This document shows, one piece after another, positions 1 through 9,354 of a DNA stretch of 64,000 nucleotides. The position numbers and the translations under genes were made by a program. The notes beneath the pieces are model-generated. The model made no database searches and had not been told where the DNA came from. It saw only the letters and a program-made list of their open reading frames with translations. Source of the DNA: Tetragenococcus halophilus subsp. halophilus DSM 20339 (GTDB taxonomy: Bacteria; Bacillota; Bacilli; Lactobacillales; Enterococcaceae); NCBI RefSeq assembly GCF_003841405.1, contig NZ_PXYA01000003.1, positions 372,001 to 436,000 of the forward strand, read 5' to 3'. Positions within the stretch are counted from its first letter, which is position 1. The number at the start of each line of letters is the position of its first letter.

Positions 1-181
1 TTCCCCGCATCAACCACACATATACTTGAATAATTGACTTGAAAATTTTTGAACGGCTACATAATACAAATGCTAAAATAATACCAATAGGAACTGAGCC
101 AATAATCGTTAGACCAAATAAGCGAAAAGTGACTTCCATTCCGTTAAGCAATTGTGGAAAAATAGAAATTAAATACTCCAT
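1..181 (-). CDS. Amino-acid ABC transporter permease, N-terminal part (runs off window)
   Basis: This is the first 60 or so residues of an integral membrane permease whose 3' end lies outside the window. The visible part starts MEYLISIFPQLLNGMEVTF and has one long hydrophobic segment. That matches the N-terminus of HisM/GlnP-type permeases of polar amino-acid importers. Two in-frame ATGs exist at 187 and 181. The Shine-Dalgarno AAAGGAG at about 188-194 sits 7 nt before the one at 181, so I chose 181. The gene follows a T-box leader, so expression should rise when one aminoacyl-tRNA runs short. The substrate is unknown because I could not fix the specifier codon. Confidence 0.75.
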   Translation of the reverse strand, partial: MEYLISIFPQLLNGMEVTFRLFGLTIIGSVPIGIILAFVLCSRSKIFKSIIQVYVWLMRG

Positions 182-189
182 ATACATTC

Positions 190-569
190 TCCTTTAAAAA
201 TAAAAATATCCTCTGGTATTACCCAGAGGACGCAAAATACGTGGTTCCACCCCAATTTATCTTTTCCTCACAGAAAAGACCTTAGTAAGTTATCAATCGA
301 AAAATAAAAAAATCCTTTAGCCAAACGGCTAAAGGACGTCAATTACGCGGTTCCACCTTTATTTATTCATTCTTTACAGAATAAAACTCAGTAAGTCATC
401 AATCAATAACTTTGGCTATAACGGGCTGCCCGGACTTTTCTACTTTATTCAAAAAGACGACTCCAAGATGTGGTTCACCATAATTTCATTGTTTCTTCTC
501 ACCAGACAGAAACTCTCTTGAAACAAAACTAAAGTTACTCTTCTTGTTCGAAGTCATTTATTTAAGTTG
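190..569 (-). promoter_or_regulatory. T-box leader with one Stem I and two successive antiterminator/terminator modules
   Basis: Reading the minus strand, a Stem I region with GGTGAGAAG and a GGAGTCG distal motif lies at about 540-440. A canonical T-box TGGAACCGCG at 346-355 follows, then a terminator hairpin at 311-337 with a U-run. A second T-box, TGGAACCACG at 240-249, and a second terminator at 208-231 come next, just before the permease start. The two 3' modules (about 404-300 and 299-196) are similar throughout, including the stretch around GATTGATNACTTACT, so one arose by duplication. Only one Stem I is visible. Uncharged tRNA binding should favour the antiterminator. The specifier codon could not be assigned. 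Confidence 0.85.
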
Positions 570-575
570 TTGCCT

Positions 576-604
576 AGTTTACGTGTAGTAGACAAAATTG
601 TCAA
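576..604 (-). promoter_or_regulatory. Sigma-A promoter of the T-box/ABC permease transcript
   Basis: On the minus strand TTGACA (604-599) is followed after 17 bp by TAAACT (581-576). Predicted transcription start is near 569, giving a leader of about 380 nt before the permease start codon. Confidence 0.7.
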
Positions 605-633
605 GCTTTTTTTGAAAAATTTCCAACTTCAAT

Positions 634-885
634 TCCTGTTTCCTGAGCTTACTTTAGTCCAAAAGACAGACTAGTGGCCTCTTCTTTATTAAACTTTGGG
701 ACAATTACTCTGTTTGTGGCCTTTCCTTTGTCTGACTTAGGGCCAAATGCCAAATGATTGGCCCCTACTTTGCTAGATTAAAGGACAATAGCCAAAGCTT
801 TGGCCTCTTCTTTATCTGTCTTTAGGACAAAAACTATTTACTTTGCTAGACTTAGAGCAGGAAAATTCATTTGTTGGTCTTAGTT
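634..885. repeat. 42-bp periodic degenerate tandem repeat (array 1)
   Basis: GGCC occurs at 676, 718, 760 and 802, exactly 42 bp apart. In each unit a GGRC box lies about 22 bp later (698, 740, 783, 825). About 28 bp of each unit is conserved, with a consensus close to GGCCTCTTCTTT then about 10 bp then GGGACAA. The last 13 bp or so vary. Degenerate units flank both sides (634-675, 844-885). The array lies between two divergent genes, just upstream of the T-box promoter. The same unit recurs near 12.6 kb and 55 kb. Confidence 0.8.
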
Positions 886-974
886 CTTCAAAGGCGGAGA
901 CTCATTCCTGTTTGCGAAATTACAACTTTTAGTTACAATGAAAAAAACGGCTATATTTGAAAGGCAGATTAAAC

Positions 975-1850
975 ATGAATCAGCAAACCCTACAAGAAAT
1001 TTATCCTACATCCTCTTTACACTCTTTTCCTACAATTAACGAAGATTATTTATCCATCGCTGTAGTGCATGGTTTTTTGTGGATTCCAAAGGAGAGTCTC
1101 TCTTTAAGCGAAGAAAAATTATTACAAAGCATGACTAATACTGACTTAACAAATAATCTCCATGATGAAAAGTATGATCATCCTTGGTATGCTGCTTTGT
1201 TTTTTAATGAAGTTATTCCAGCAAGTAAAGGAAGCTTTCGTTTGATTCAATTCGAATATCATACTTTAGAAAAAAACGAGCTTCTATCTTTGCAAGAAGA
1301 AATAACCACGATTTTACCACATACTGTCGATTTATTTTTCCTTAGTAAAAGTTATGGTGTCATTGTCGAATCTTTTAGTGAAGATGCTTTATCCACTGAA
1401 GAATTAGAAGGTCTTTTTCTAGCTTTAGATAGTGATTTTAATAGTTATACTCGGTTTTTTTGTGGCGCATTCCATTCTTTTGAAAAAGATTTTACGCAAC
1501 TTTTCTACGAAGAAGAGCAGTTATTTCTTCACGCATTAAATAATAACACCCAAGATAAATCCTTTGACATAGCTAAAAGTGCTATTTTATTTTTCGTCCA
1601 TCAGGATGTTAGTAAAAGCTACTTAATGCAGAGCCTTTTTGTTGAATGGTTCAATCCAGAATTTATAAAAATTATTTCTAAACTTTGGGAAATGCAAGGT
1701 AACGTTAGTTCAGCCGCCAAAGAATTATTTATGCATCGCAACACACTACAATATAAAGTAGACAAATTCCAAGAACAGACCAAAACAAATTTAAAAAAGA
1801 TGGATGATTTATTTTTATGTTATCTGTTGATTTTAACTTTTAACAAGTAA
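975..1850 (+). CDS. PucR-type helix-turn-helix transcriptional regulator
   Basis: A 291-residue protein. Its last 60 residues contain GNVSSAAKELFMHRNTLQYKV, split here only as a description of the PucR/CdaR C-terminal helix-turn-helix: a GN-xx-AA start, then the HRNTLxYxxxK core. The N-terminal 230 residues are acidic and match no enzyme motif I recognise; they may be a sensor domain. An upstream in-frame TTG at 957 overlaps the ribosome-binding site AAAGG, so I chose the ATG at 975. It is followed in the same direction by an MsmX/UgpC-type ATPase gene, so a role in sugar uptake control is plausible. The target is unknown. Confidence 0.7.
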   Translation: MNQQTLQEIYPTSSLHSFPTINEDYLSIAVVHGFLWIPKESLSLSEEKLLQSMTNTDLTNNLHDEKYDHPWYAALFFNEVIPASKGSFRLIQFEYHTLEKNELLSLQEEITTILPHTVDLFFLSKSYGVIVESFSEDALSTEELEGLFLALDSDFNSYTRFFCGAFHSFEKDFTQLFYEEEQLFLHALNNNTQDKSFDIAKSAILFFVHQDVSKSYLMQSLFVEWFNPEFIKIISKLWEMQGNVSSAAKELFMHRNTLQYKVDKFQEQTKTNLKKMDDLFLCYLLILTFNK

Positions 1851-1861
1851 AAGCGCTTTAA
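1848..1861. promoter_or_regulatory. Possible catabolite response element (cre)
   Basis: The near-perfect palindrome TAAAAGCGCTTTAA resembles the CcpA-binding cre core (AAGCGCTT). It lies at the stop codon of the regulator and about 110 bp upstream of the sugar ABC ATPase gene. CcpA control would suit that gene. The outer TG/CA positions of the cre consensus are not conserved. Confidence 0.4.
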
Positions 1862-1970
1862 CAATATGCACAAAAAGTAACTCCTTTTTTGTGTATATTT
1901 ATATTGCGTTTATAAACCGCTTTCAACTATATTATTTATAACAAATTGATTTGAAAGAAGGAATAAAATT

Positions 1971-3074
1971 ATGGTCGAAATGTCATTAAAAGATATAGGA
2001 AAAAAATATGATAATGCAGAAAACTTTGCTGTTACTGATTTTAACTTAAATATTAAAGACCAAGAATTTATCGTTTTTGTCGGTCCTTCTGGCTGTGGGA
2101 AATCTACTACATTACGTATGATTGCTGGTTTGGAAGATATTACAGAAGGTGAGTTAAAAATTGGCGACAAAGTCATGAACGATGTTGCCCCGAAAGATCG
2201 TAGAATTGCCATGGTTTTTCAAAATTATGCCTTATATCCACACATGACGGTTTTTGATAATATGGCTTTTGGCTTAAAATTACGTAAATATGATAAAAAT
2301 GAAATTAAAAAACGGGTAGAAAATGCCGCCGAAATTTTAGGTTTAAAAGAATACTTAGACCGCAAACCTGCAGCACTATCCGGTGGACAACGCCAACGGG
2401 TAGCTTTAGGGCGTGCTATTGTTCGTGATGCTAAAGTCTTTTTAATGGACGAGCCTCTTTCTAACTTAGATGCTAAATTACGGGTAGCTATGCGAGCAGA
2501 AATTGCTAAATTACACCGTCGGCTAGAAACTACCACAATTTATGTAACTCACGACCAGACAGAAGCCATGACAATGGCAGATCGAATTGTCATTATGAAA
2601 GACGGCATCGTCCAACAGATCGGTACACCTAGAGAAGTTTATGATACTCCTATAAATGAATTTGTTGCGGGTTTCATAGGTTCTCCAGCGATGAACTTTT
2701 TCAATGTTACGCTAAAAAATGGCGTAATTGAAGATGGCTATGGACTAAAATTACGTGTTCCTGAAGGCCGTAACAAGTCGTTAGTCGAAAAAGGCTATAA
2801 CGGAAAAGAAATTACCTTTGGCATTCGCCCAGAAGATATTCACGGTGAACAAGTAGTTATCGACGCCGCACCAGAAACTACTGTACACACTGAAGTGGTG
2901 GTATCTGAACTACTAGGTGCAGAAACTATGTTATATACAAAAATCGGTGATACAGAATTTATCTCAAAAGTAGATGCTCGTGACTTTCACGAACCAGGAG
3001 AAATGGTTGATTTAAGTTTTAACCTTAACAAAGCCCATTTCTTTGACAAAGAAACAGAAGAAGTTATTAAATAG
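1971..3074 (+). CDS. msmX: Multi-sugar ABC transporter ATPase, MsmX/UgpC/MalK type
   Basis: A 367-residue cytoplasmic ATPase that powers carbohydrate importers of the CUT1 class. Walker A is GPSGCGKST (residues 38-46), followed by the signature LSGGQRQR, Walker B VFLMDEPLSNLD, and an H-loop in VTHDQTEAMT. The C-terminal 130 residues form the MalK-type regulatory (TOBE/OB) domain with FGIRPEDI. The length is typical of the family. No permease or binding protein is adjacent, which is usual for MsmX-type ATPases shared by several sugar importers. The start is supported by GAAGGA 8-13 nt upstream. A cre-like palindrome lies about 110 bp upstream. Confidence 0.88.
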   Translation: MVEMSLKDIGKKYDNAENFAVTDFNLNIKDQEFIVFVGPSGCGKSTTLRMIAGLEDITEGELKIGDKVMNDVAPKDRRIAMVFQNYALYPHMTVFDNMAFGLKLRKYDKNEIKKRVENAAEILGLKEYLDRKPAALSGGQRQRVALGRAIVRDAKVFLMDEPLSNLDAKLRVAMRAEIAKLHRRLETTTIYVTHDQTEAMTMADRIVIMKDGIVQQIGTPREVYDTPINEFVAGFIGSPAMNFFNVTLKNGVIEDGYGLKLRVPEGRNKSLVEKGYNGKEITFGIRPEDIHGEQVVIDAAPETTVHTEVVVSELLGAETMLYTKIGDTEFISKVDARDFHEPGEMVDLSFNLNKAHFFDKETEEVIK

Positions 3075-3094
3075 CTTCTTTTAATAAGCCATCC

Positions 3095-3133
3095 GACCTT
3101 TTTGTAAACCCATTGAGCAAAAAGGTCATTTTT
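3095..3133 (+). terminator. Rho-independent terminator after the MsmX-type gene
   Basis: An inverted repeat GACCTTTTTG / CAAAAAGGTC is followed by ATTTTTG. It lies 20 bp after the ATPase stop codon and before the yccF-like gene. Confidence 0.7.
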
Positions 3134-3198
3134 GTTCTTGTTTTCATGATATTTGTTATAGTAAAATAAATAAAATTTATCAGAAAGCAGGAAAAAAG

Positions 3199-3570
3199 AT
3201 GAATCTTTTAGGAAATTTAATTTGGTTTATTTTTGGTGGTTTGTTCGGCGGGCTTTGCTGGTTATTCGCTGCCTTGTTATGGTCTATTACAATTATTGGT
3301 ATCCCTGTTGGACTGCAGTGTTTCAAACTAGCTACCATGAGTTTTTGGCCATTTGGTAAAGAAGTTATTTATTATAATAGCGGTACTTCTTTATTACTAA
3401 ATATTATTTGGTTGCTTTTAAGTGGTCTACCCCTGGCTATTAGTCACCTAATAAGCGCATTCTTTTTATGTATAACAATCATTGGCATCCCTTTTGCTAG
3501 ACAATCTTTTAAACTTGCACGTCTAGCATTAATGCCTTTTGGTGCGCAAATAGTATCTAGCCGTTATTGA
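3199..3570 (+). CDS. yccF: YccF domain inner membrane protein
   Basis: A 123-residue membrane protein with two similar halves, each containing the YccF (DUF307) core ITIIGIPxxxQxFKLA (about residues 30-47 and 91-108) followed by a PFG motif. About four hydrophobic segments are visible. The family is widespread and its function is not established. AGAAAGCAGGAAAAAAG just before the ATG provides a ribosome-binding site. It stands alone between a terminator and the insertion sequence that begins 15 bp after its stop codon. Confidence 0.85.
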   Translation: MNLLGNLIWFIFGGLFGGLCWLFAALLWSITIIGIPVGLQCFKLATMSFWPFGKEVIYYNSGTSLLLNIIWLLLSGLPLAISHLISAFFLCITIIGIPFARQSFKLARLALMPFGAQIVSSRY

Positions 3571-3620
3571 TTATAATTAATTAAAAAAGAGGCTGGGACA
3601 AAAATCATCCCTTCTTAAAT

Positions 3621-3668
3621 AGAAAGTTCCGAGAAGTAACGATAAAGATTACTTTTCGGAACTTTTCT
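3621..3668. terminator. Hairpin inside the left end of the IS
   Basis: AGAAAGTTCCGAGAAGTAA and its near-complement enclose an 8-nt loop, followed by CTTTTCTTC. Such a hairpin upstream of a transposase gene is expected to block read-through transcription entering from outside. Confidence 0.65.
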
Positions 3669-3747
3669 TCTATCATATGTACACAAAAGAAACGCCTTTT
3701 CTGCTATACTAAAGTCACCATGACCAAAAACAGAAAGGACGTTTCTT

Positions 3748-5286
3748 ATGTATACCCACTATACCATGAACCAAACCGTCTTGCCATTAGAAATATCAAG
3801 TTTCTTGCCAGAAAATCACCTAGTTTATTCCATTCATCAAGTTGTGGAAGACTTGGATACACGATCTTATGAGTTGATCAAAAATGACTTGGGTCGACCT
3901 GCTTTTCATCCTAAGATCCTTCTTAAAGCGTTACTTTTTGCGTACAGTGAAGGCATTTTTTCCGGACGTAAAATTGAAAAAATGATGCAAGAAAACTTAG
4001 CTATGCAATGGCTTACGGCACAAACGATCGTTTCTTATCGCACGCTTAATCGATTTAGAGTTTCGGAAGAAACGAAAAAAGTGCTTCAAGATTTATACTG
4101 TACGTTTTCGACTCGTTTAAAGCAAGAGAAACTCATTGAAGGGCAGGCCGTATACATCGACGGAACAAAAGTGGAAGCGAACGCGAATAAGTATACTTTT
4201 GTTTGGAAGAAAGCGGTCGATCGCTTCTATCCTAAATTAAAAGAAAAAGAAATGAAAATTTATGAGGAAGAAATCGCGCCTTTGATCGAACAGGAAATGA
4301 TACGAGAAAATAACGACGCATTTACAAAAGAAGAAATTTTCACGTTAAATGATCTTTTACAAGAAGAAATTGAAAAAGTAAACGAAGAATTACAAACGAT
4401 TACAAAGAAAGAACAAAGCAGCTCTTTAAAGAAAAAACGTCGTCAGTTAAAAAAGTACCGAAACCAATGTCATAATGATTTTATTCCCAGAGAGCAGAAA
4501 TACGAAAGGTATTATAAAACGTTTAAAGGACGAAATAGTTTTTCTAAAACCGATCCCGACGCAACTTTTATGCGTATGAAAGATGACGCTATGATGAATG
4601 GGCAATTGAAAGCTGGTTATAATGTGCAAATTGCGACAGAAAACCAGTTCGTTTTGCATACCCAAATTTATCCCAATCCAACGGATACCCAAACATTGAT
4701 TCCTTTTATGAATACTTTTCCAGAGAGCGTAAAACCTTCGACCTATGTGGTCGCAGATGCTGGCTATGGCAGCCAAGAGAATCTTGAATTCCTAGAAAGT
4801 TCACCTTGGACGGGAATCGTAAAATATGGCATGTATGAAAAAGAGCAAAAACGGAAATATCTTCAATCAGAAAAAAATTTAGCCAACTGGACCTACATAC
4901 AAGAAGAAAATGCTTATGTCCATCCCGATGGGACGTATTACGCCTTTAATTATATTCGACGGCAGAAAACGAACACCGGATATGTAAGGTTTTCTCATGT
5001 TTATCGCTCAACGGACCCTTTTTATCAAAACGGGAAAAAGTCTTTATGGATAAACTACGACTATGAAGCCCACAAATTAAAAATCAAAGAAAAGCTTTCA
5101 TCAAAAGAAGGCGCGAAACGTTACGGACAGCGTAAAATCGATGTGGAACCCGCCTTTGGACAAGTGAAGGCGAATTTAGGTTTCACTCGATTTTCTGTCC
5201 GTGGGCAATCTAAGGTGGAAAATGAAACCCAACTGATCTTTATGGCGAATAATCTACGAAAATACCATAAAAGAAAAGAGAAATAA
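3748..5286 (+). CDS. IS1182 family DDE transposase
   Basis: A 512-residue transposase. The N-terminal 110 residues match the DUF772-type DNA-binding domain of IS1182/IS5 relatives (HPKILLKALLFAYSEGIFS). The DDE catalytic core shows VYIDGTKVEANANK (first Asp about residue 138), VADAGYGSQENLEFL (second Asp) and the terminal AFGQVKANLGFTRFSVRG region with VEPAFGQ supplying the Glu. A charged, probably coiled-coil insert (about 160-250) separates the first two. The reading frame is intact and the ribosome-binding site is AGAAAGGA before the ATG, so the element is potentially active. Confidence 0.92.
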   Translation: MYTHYTMNQTVLPLEISSFLPENHLVYSIHQVVEDLDTRSYELIKNDLGRPAFHPKILLKALLFAYSEGIFSGRKIEKMMQENLAMQWLTAQTIVSYRTLNRFRVSEETKKVLQDLYCTFSTRLKQEKLIEGQAVYIDGTKVEANANKYTFVWKKAVDRFYPKLKEKEMKIYEEEIAPLIEQEMIRENNDAFTKEEIFTLNDLLQEEIEKVNEELQTITKKEQSSSLKKKRRQLKKYRNQCHNDFIPREQKYERYYKTFKGRNSFSKTDPDATFMRMKDDAMMNGQLKAGYNVQIATENQFVLHTQIYPNPTDTQTLIPFMNTFPESVKPSTYVVADAGYGSQENLEFLESSPWTGIVKYGMYEKEQKRKYLQSEKNLANWTYIQEENAYVHPDGTYYAFNYIRRQKTNTGYVRFSHVYRSTDPFYQNGKKSLWINYDYEAHKLKIKEKLSSKEGAKRYGQRKIDVEPAFGQVKANLGFTRFSVRGQSKVENETQLIFMANNLRKYHKRKEK

Positions 5287-5301
5287 GGAAAGAAAAAGGA
5301 A

Positions 5302-5349
5302 AAATCCGGGGAAGTTTGTTAGTTCATACAAACTTTCCCGGATTTTTTT
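5302..5349 (+). terminator. Transposase terminator
   Basis: A long perfect stem (AAATCCGGG..AAGTTTGT paired with ACAAACTTTCCCGGATT) is followed by a run of T. It lies 16 bp after the transposase stop codon and inside the IS right end. Confidence 0.8.
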
Positions 5350-5413
5350 GTGATTCAAAGTTAGGTTAGGCTTTTTGTCCCAGCCTCTTTTAAACATCAT
5401 CCTAACATAAACG

Positions 5414-7489
5414 TTAGTCTTTATTCATCGCTTCTTTCATCGCGATCGCTAGTGGGCTTTCTTCTGGCTCATCTGGTTTGGAATATTGTTTTAACAAACG
5501 TTTTTCTTCTTGCTTGGACATTTTTTTCTTTTGTTCTTTTTTATTTGGGATCTTTTCGGTAATACCATCAAACTTACAACGGAAATAGGCCCCGTTTTTA
5601 CCTTCAATAATTTCCATTTTCTTATGACATTGAGGACATCTATGATTACTTACCTTAGGATCCTTACGACGATGGTAACTACATTCTGAATTTGAACAAA
5701 CGTAAATTTTACCATTACGCGTATTTTTTTCTCTTAAGAAAGATCTACACTCCGGGCATTTCTTCTGTGTTATCGAAAAGTCTTGATACTTCTTCTGACT
5801 GTTTTTTACTTCATTAACTAACTCTTTTGTATCTTTTTCAATCTGTGCTAAAAACTTTTTGCTCGAGAATTTATTTTGTGCAATAGCTTCTAGTTCTTCT
5901 TCCCATTTCTTAGTTAAATCAGGGGTTACTAACGATGGATTTACCAAATCAAGTAATTGCTTACCTTTAGGAGAAACTTGCAAACCACTCGGTGTTCTTT
6001 CCATTAGCTCTGAACGAAGTAATTTATCAATAATTTCTGCTCGTGTAGCGGGTGTCCCTAAGCTAAATTTTTCCATCTTAGCCAGTAAACTCGCTTCATT
6101 CAAAGGTTTTGGTGGCTTGGTTAATTCTTTTTTTATAGAAAAATTAGGTTGAATTTTTTGTCCTTCTTGCCATTTGTTAACATTTTTTTCAGATTCTTCT
6201 TGACCTTTCCAGCCAGCTTCAATAATTTTATTTTGAGTAAATACAAAAGTTTCATCACCAAATTTAACTGTCGCTTTTTGTTGCAGTTTTTTATGAGCTT
6301 TAGCAAATAAAGTTAGAAAACGCGTAACAATCATATTGTAAATTTTTTGTTCGTCATTTGAAAATTTGGCTGGATTAGCGCCTTGTTCAGTAGGAATTAA
6401 ACCAGAGTGATCAGATACTTTTGCATCGTTAAATACGGCTTTTTGCTCAACCTTGGCTCCTGATTTAATATAGTCTTTTACTTCAGGGGAAAAATTCGCT
6501 ATTGCCTGTAGACGCTCTTTCATCGTCTTTTTCATATCGTTTGTTAGATATTTGCTATCAGTACGTGGATAAGTAACTACCTTATGCGTTTCATAAAGAC
6601 TTTGAACTACAGAAAGCGTCTTTTTAGCTGAAAAACCGTACCGCTGATTAGCCTCGCGTTGAATTTCAGTTAAATCATATGGCAATGGCGCATTTTCTGT
6701 TTTATTTTTTTCATTCACAGACACTACAGCACCCGCATGCTGACTCATTTGTGTAATCAAGTTTTGTGCTTCTTGTTGTTCTTTTATTTCATAAGGATTT
6801 TTTTGTATGCGAGCTGCTTTTTGACCAGCCACCTCTAATTCAATGACATAATAGGTCTGTGGTCGAAATTTATCAATTTGTTTTTCTTGCTGCCTTACAA
6901 AAGATAATGTCGGTGTTTGAACCCTTCCGGCACTTAAACTGTCTTCATACTTCACTGTTAAAGCCCGTGAAATGTTCAGTCCTACTAACCAATCTGCTTT
7001 GGACCTAGCTAGCGCTGATTCATAAAGTGCATCATATTCTTTTGCTGGTTTTAATTGTTTGAATCCTTCTTTTATCGCTTTATTTGTTTGCGAAGAAATC
7101 CACAAACGTTTTACTGGCTTGTCAAAATGAACCCATTCGAGAATCCAGCGAGCTACTAACTCGCCTTCTCTTCCCGCATCGGTTGCAATAACAAATTCTT
7201 TAATATCTTTTCTATGAGCTAATTGTTTAATCGCTTTTAATTGTTGCCCAGTTTTTGGTAATGGTTTAATCCCAATGTTTTTGGGAATCATCGGTAATGT
7301 TTCCATTTGCCAAGTCTGCCAATTTTTATTGATATCTTCTGGCATTTTTAGACCCAATAAATGACCGAGGGCCCATGTGACAATCACATTAGGGCCTTCG
7401 TAGTAGTTCTTTGTTTTTTTATTAGCTCCTAATACTCTGCCCAGGTCTTTTGCAACGCTTGGCTTTTCCGCTAGAATTAGTTGCTTCAT
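5414..7489 (-). CDS. topB: DNA topoisomerase III
   Basis: A type IA topoisomerase of 691 residues that passes single strands through a transient break to resolve replication and recombination intermediates. The Toprim domain holds LAEKPSVAKDLG (7-18) and the metal-binding DAGREGE (104-110). The catalytic tyrosine is Tyr308 in TYPRTDS. The C-terminal 100 residues carry two zinc-ribbon-like motifs (CPEC..CSNSEC and CPQC..C) and a basic tail. An upstream in-frame ATG at 7510 is possible, but AAAGGAAATTTT places the ribosome-binding site for the ATG at 7489. The first 68 bp overlap the end of the upstream DUF1033 gene. Confidence 0.92.
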   Translation of the reverse strand: MKQLILAEKPSVAKDLGRVLGANKKTKNYYEGPNVIVTWALGHLLGLKMPEDINKNWQTWQMETLPMIPKNIGIKPLPKTGQQLKAIKQLAHRKDIKEFVIATDAGREGELVARWILEWVHFDKPVKRLWISSQTNKAIKEGFKQLKPAKEYDALYESALARSKADWLVGLNISRALTVKYEDSLSAGRVQTPTLSFVRQQEKQIDKFRPQTYYVIELEVAGQKAARIQKNPYEIKEQQEAQNLITQMSQHAGAVVSVNEKNKTENAPLPYDLTEIQREANQRYGFSAKKTLSVVQSLYETHKVVTYPRTDSKYLTNDMKKTMKERLQAIANFSPEVKDYIKSGAKVEQKAVFNDAKVSDHSGLIPTEQGANPAKFSNDEQKIYNMIVTRFLTLFAKAHKKLQQKATVKFGDETFVFTQNKIIEAGWKGQEESEKNVNKWQEGQKIQPNFSIKKELTKPPKPLNEASLLAKMEKFSLGTPATRAEIIDKLLRSELMERTPSGLQVSPKGKQLLDLVNPSLVTPDLTKKWEEELEAIAQNKFSSKKFLAQIEKDTKELVNEVKNSQKKYQDFSITQKKCPECRSFLREKNTRNGKIYVCSNSECSYHRRKDPKVSNHRCPQCHKKMEIIEGKNGAYFRCKFDGITEKIPNKKEQKKKMSKQEEKRLLKQYSKPDEPEESPLAIAMKEAMNKD

Positions 7490-7799
7490 AAAATTTCCTT
7501 TCGCTTTCAACTGTAATTGGTTGATAATTTTTTAATAGTGCCAAACCCTTATACTGTTGCAAATCATCATCACATTCCTCACACCAACGTTCTTCACCAT
7601 CATTCCAAAAAGCACTTAAGAAGTTGGTTTTAGAGTTAATATATGTATAATTATTGCAAATCAAATCCCATTTTTTCTGAAAGAAAAGTTTTGCGTCATC
7701 TAATGACAAAAAACTAGTCTCTTCTTGAATGTCATTTTGCCAATCCTCAAAAAACCACCATGGCTCGTTGTCCCCATACATGGTTATTACTTGATACAT
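7422..7799 (-). CDS. DUF1033 family protein
   Basis: A 125-residue acidic cytoplasmic protein, tryptophan-rich at its start (MYQVITMYGDNEPWWFFEDW), matching the DUF1033 family of Lactobacillales. No function is known. It contains a CEEC motif that might bind metal. The last 22 codons overlap the beginning of topB in another frame, giving a basic tail (KAKRCKRPGQSIRS) that may not be conserved. The gene is cotranscribed with topB, since no terminator lies between them. Confidence 0.75.
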   Translation of the reverse strand: MYQVITMYGDNEPWWFFEDWQNDIQEETSFLSLDDAKLFFQKKWDLICNNYTYINSKTNFLSAFWNDGEERWCEECDDDLQQYKGLALLKNYQPITVESERKFYEATNSSGKAKRCKRPGQSIRS

Positions 7800-7890
7800 A
7801 GACTCACTCCTATAAAGTATTTTCTAAAAATAATGGTAGTGAGTTTTAAAAAAAGTTGCAATGAATTAGCTTGTGAAAATTTGTATTGCT

Positions 7891-7927
7891 AATAATAAAA
7901 GACAGGAAGCGCTCCTGCCTTTTATTA

Positions 7928-7929
<2 letters not shown>
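7891..7929. terminator. Bidirectional-type terminator at the mnmA 3' end
   Basis: AATAATAAAAGACAGGAAGC pairs with GCTCCTGCCTTTTATTATT. The stem ends at the mnmA stop codon and has A- and T-rich flanks on both sides. Confidence 0.75.
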
Positions 7930-9064
<1,135 letters not shown>

Positions 9065-9121
9065 TCAATATAGATTCTGAAATATCTACGATTTGAAGGT
9101 CGCAACTTTCCAGTAATTGCC

Positions 9122-9150
9122 ATTATACAGCAGAACCCAAAGAATTTCAC
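9122..9150 (-). promoter_or_regulatory. Promoter of mnmA
   Basis: Minus strand TATAAT (9127-9122) with a weak -35 (GTGAAA) 17 bp upstream, about 70 bp before the mnmA start. The rest of the 305-bp spacer (9050-9354) is A/T-rich. It holds the terminator at 9308-9339 and an unassigned small inverted repeat (CATGTTT..AAACATG at about 9222-9238). Confidence 0.6.
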
Positions 9151-9307
9151 GCAAGGATTCTTAAAGTCAATAAATAATTAAAAGAACAAATATGAGAGAG
9201 TGAAGCTTCGATCTATTCCTCATGTTTTCAAACATGATGAGTAAAAACGAAAAACACTCCCTGAAAATATAAAATTAAAAATGATTTTTCCCATAGTAAA
9301 ATCTAAC

Positions 9308-9339
9308 AAAAAACTTGCAAATTCTATTTTGCAAGTTTT
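9308..9339 (-). terminator. Terminator after the DUF1831 gene
   Basis: AAAACTTGCAAA pairs with TTTTGCAAGTTTT around a 5-nt loop. On the minus strand the stem is followed by a T-run. It closes the cysteine desulfurase-DUF1831 unit. Confidence 0.7.
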
Positions 9340-9354
9340 AAATAATAAACTATT

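Larger units (their letters stand above)
3585..5391 (+). mobile_element. IS1182-family insertion sequence, apparently complete
   Basis: The element is about 1.8 kb with matching terminal inverted repeats: GAGGCTGGGACAAAAA inside the left end (about 3589-3604) and its complement at the right end (about 5372-5387), plus flanking A/T. It carries one intact transposase. A strong hairpin lies between the left end and the gene, and a terminator lies after the gene. TTAA next to each end (3581-3584, 5390-5393) could be a target duplication, but the A/T-rich flanks make this uncertain. It sits between yccF and topB and interrupts no recognisable gene. Confidence 0.85.

Noticed and set aside
196-404. 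Assigning the T-box amino acid from the sequence near GAATAAAGTAG
   Set aside because: Different alignments give different codons, including a stop codon, so no specifier is reported.
634-885. CRISPR-like array
   Set aside because: Units have conserved and variable parts, but the repeats are degenerate, the variable part is only about 13 bp, and no cas genes are near.
3581-5393. Firm TTAA target-site duplication of the IS
   Set aside because: TTAA is next to both ends, but A/T-rich flanks and uncertain terminal bases make chance likely.
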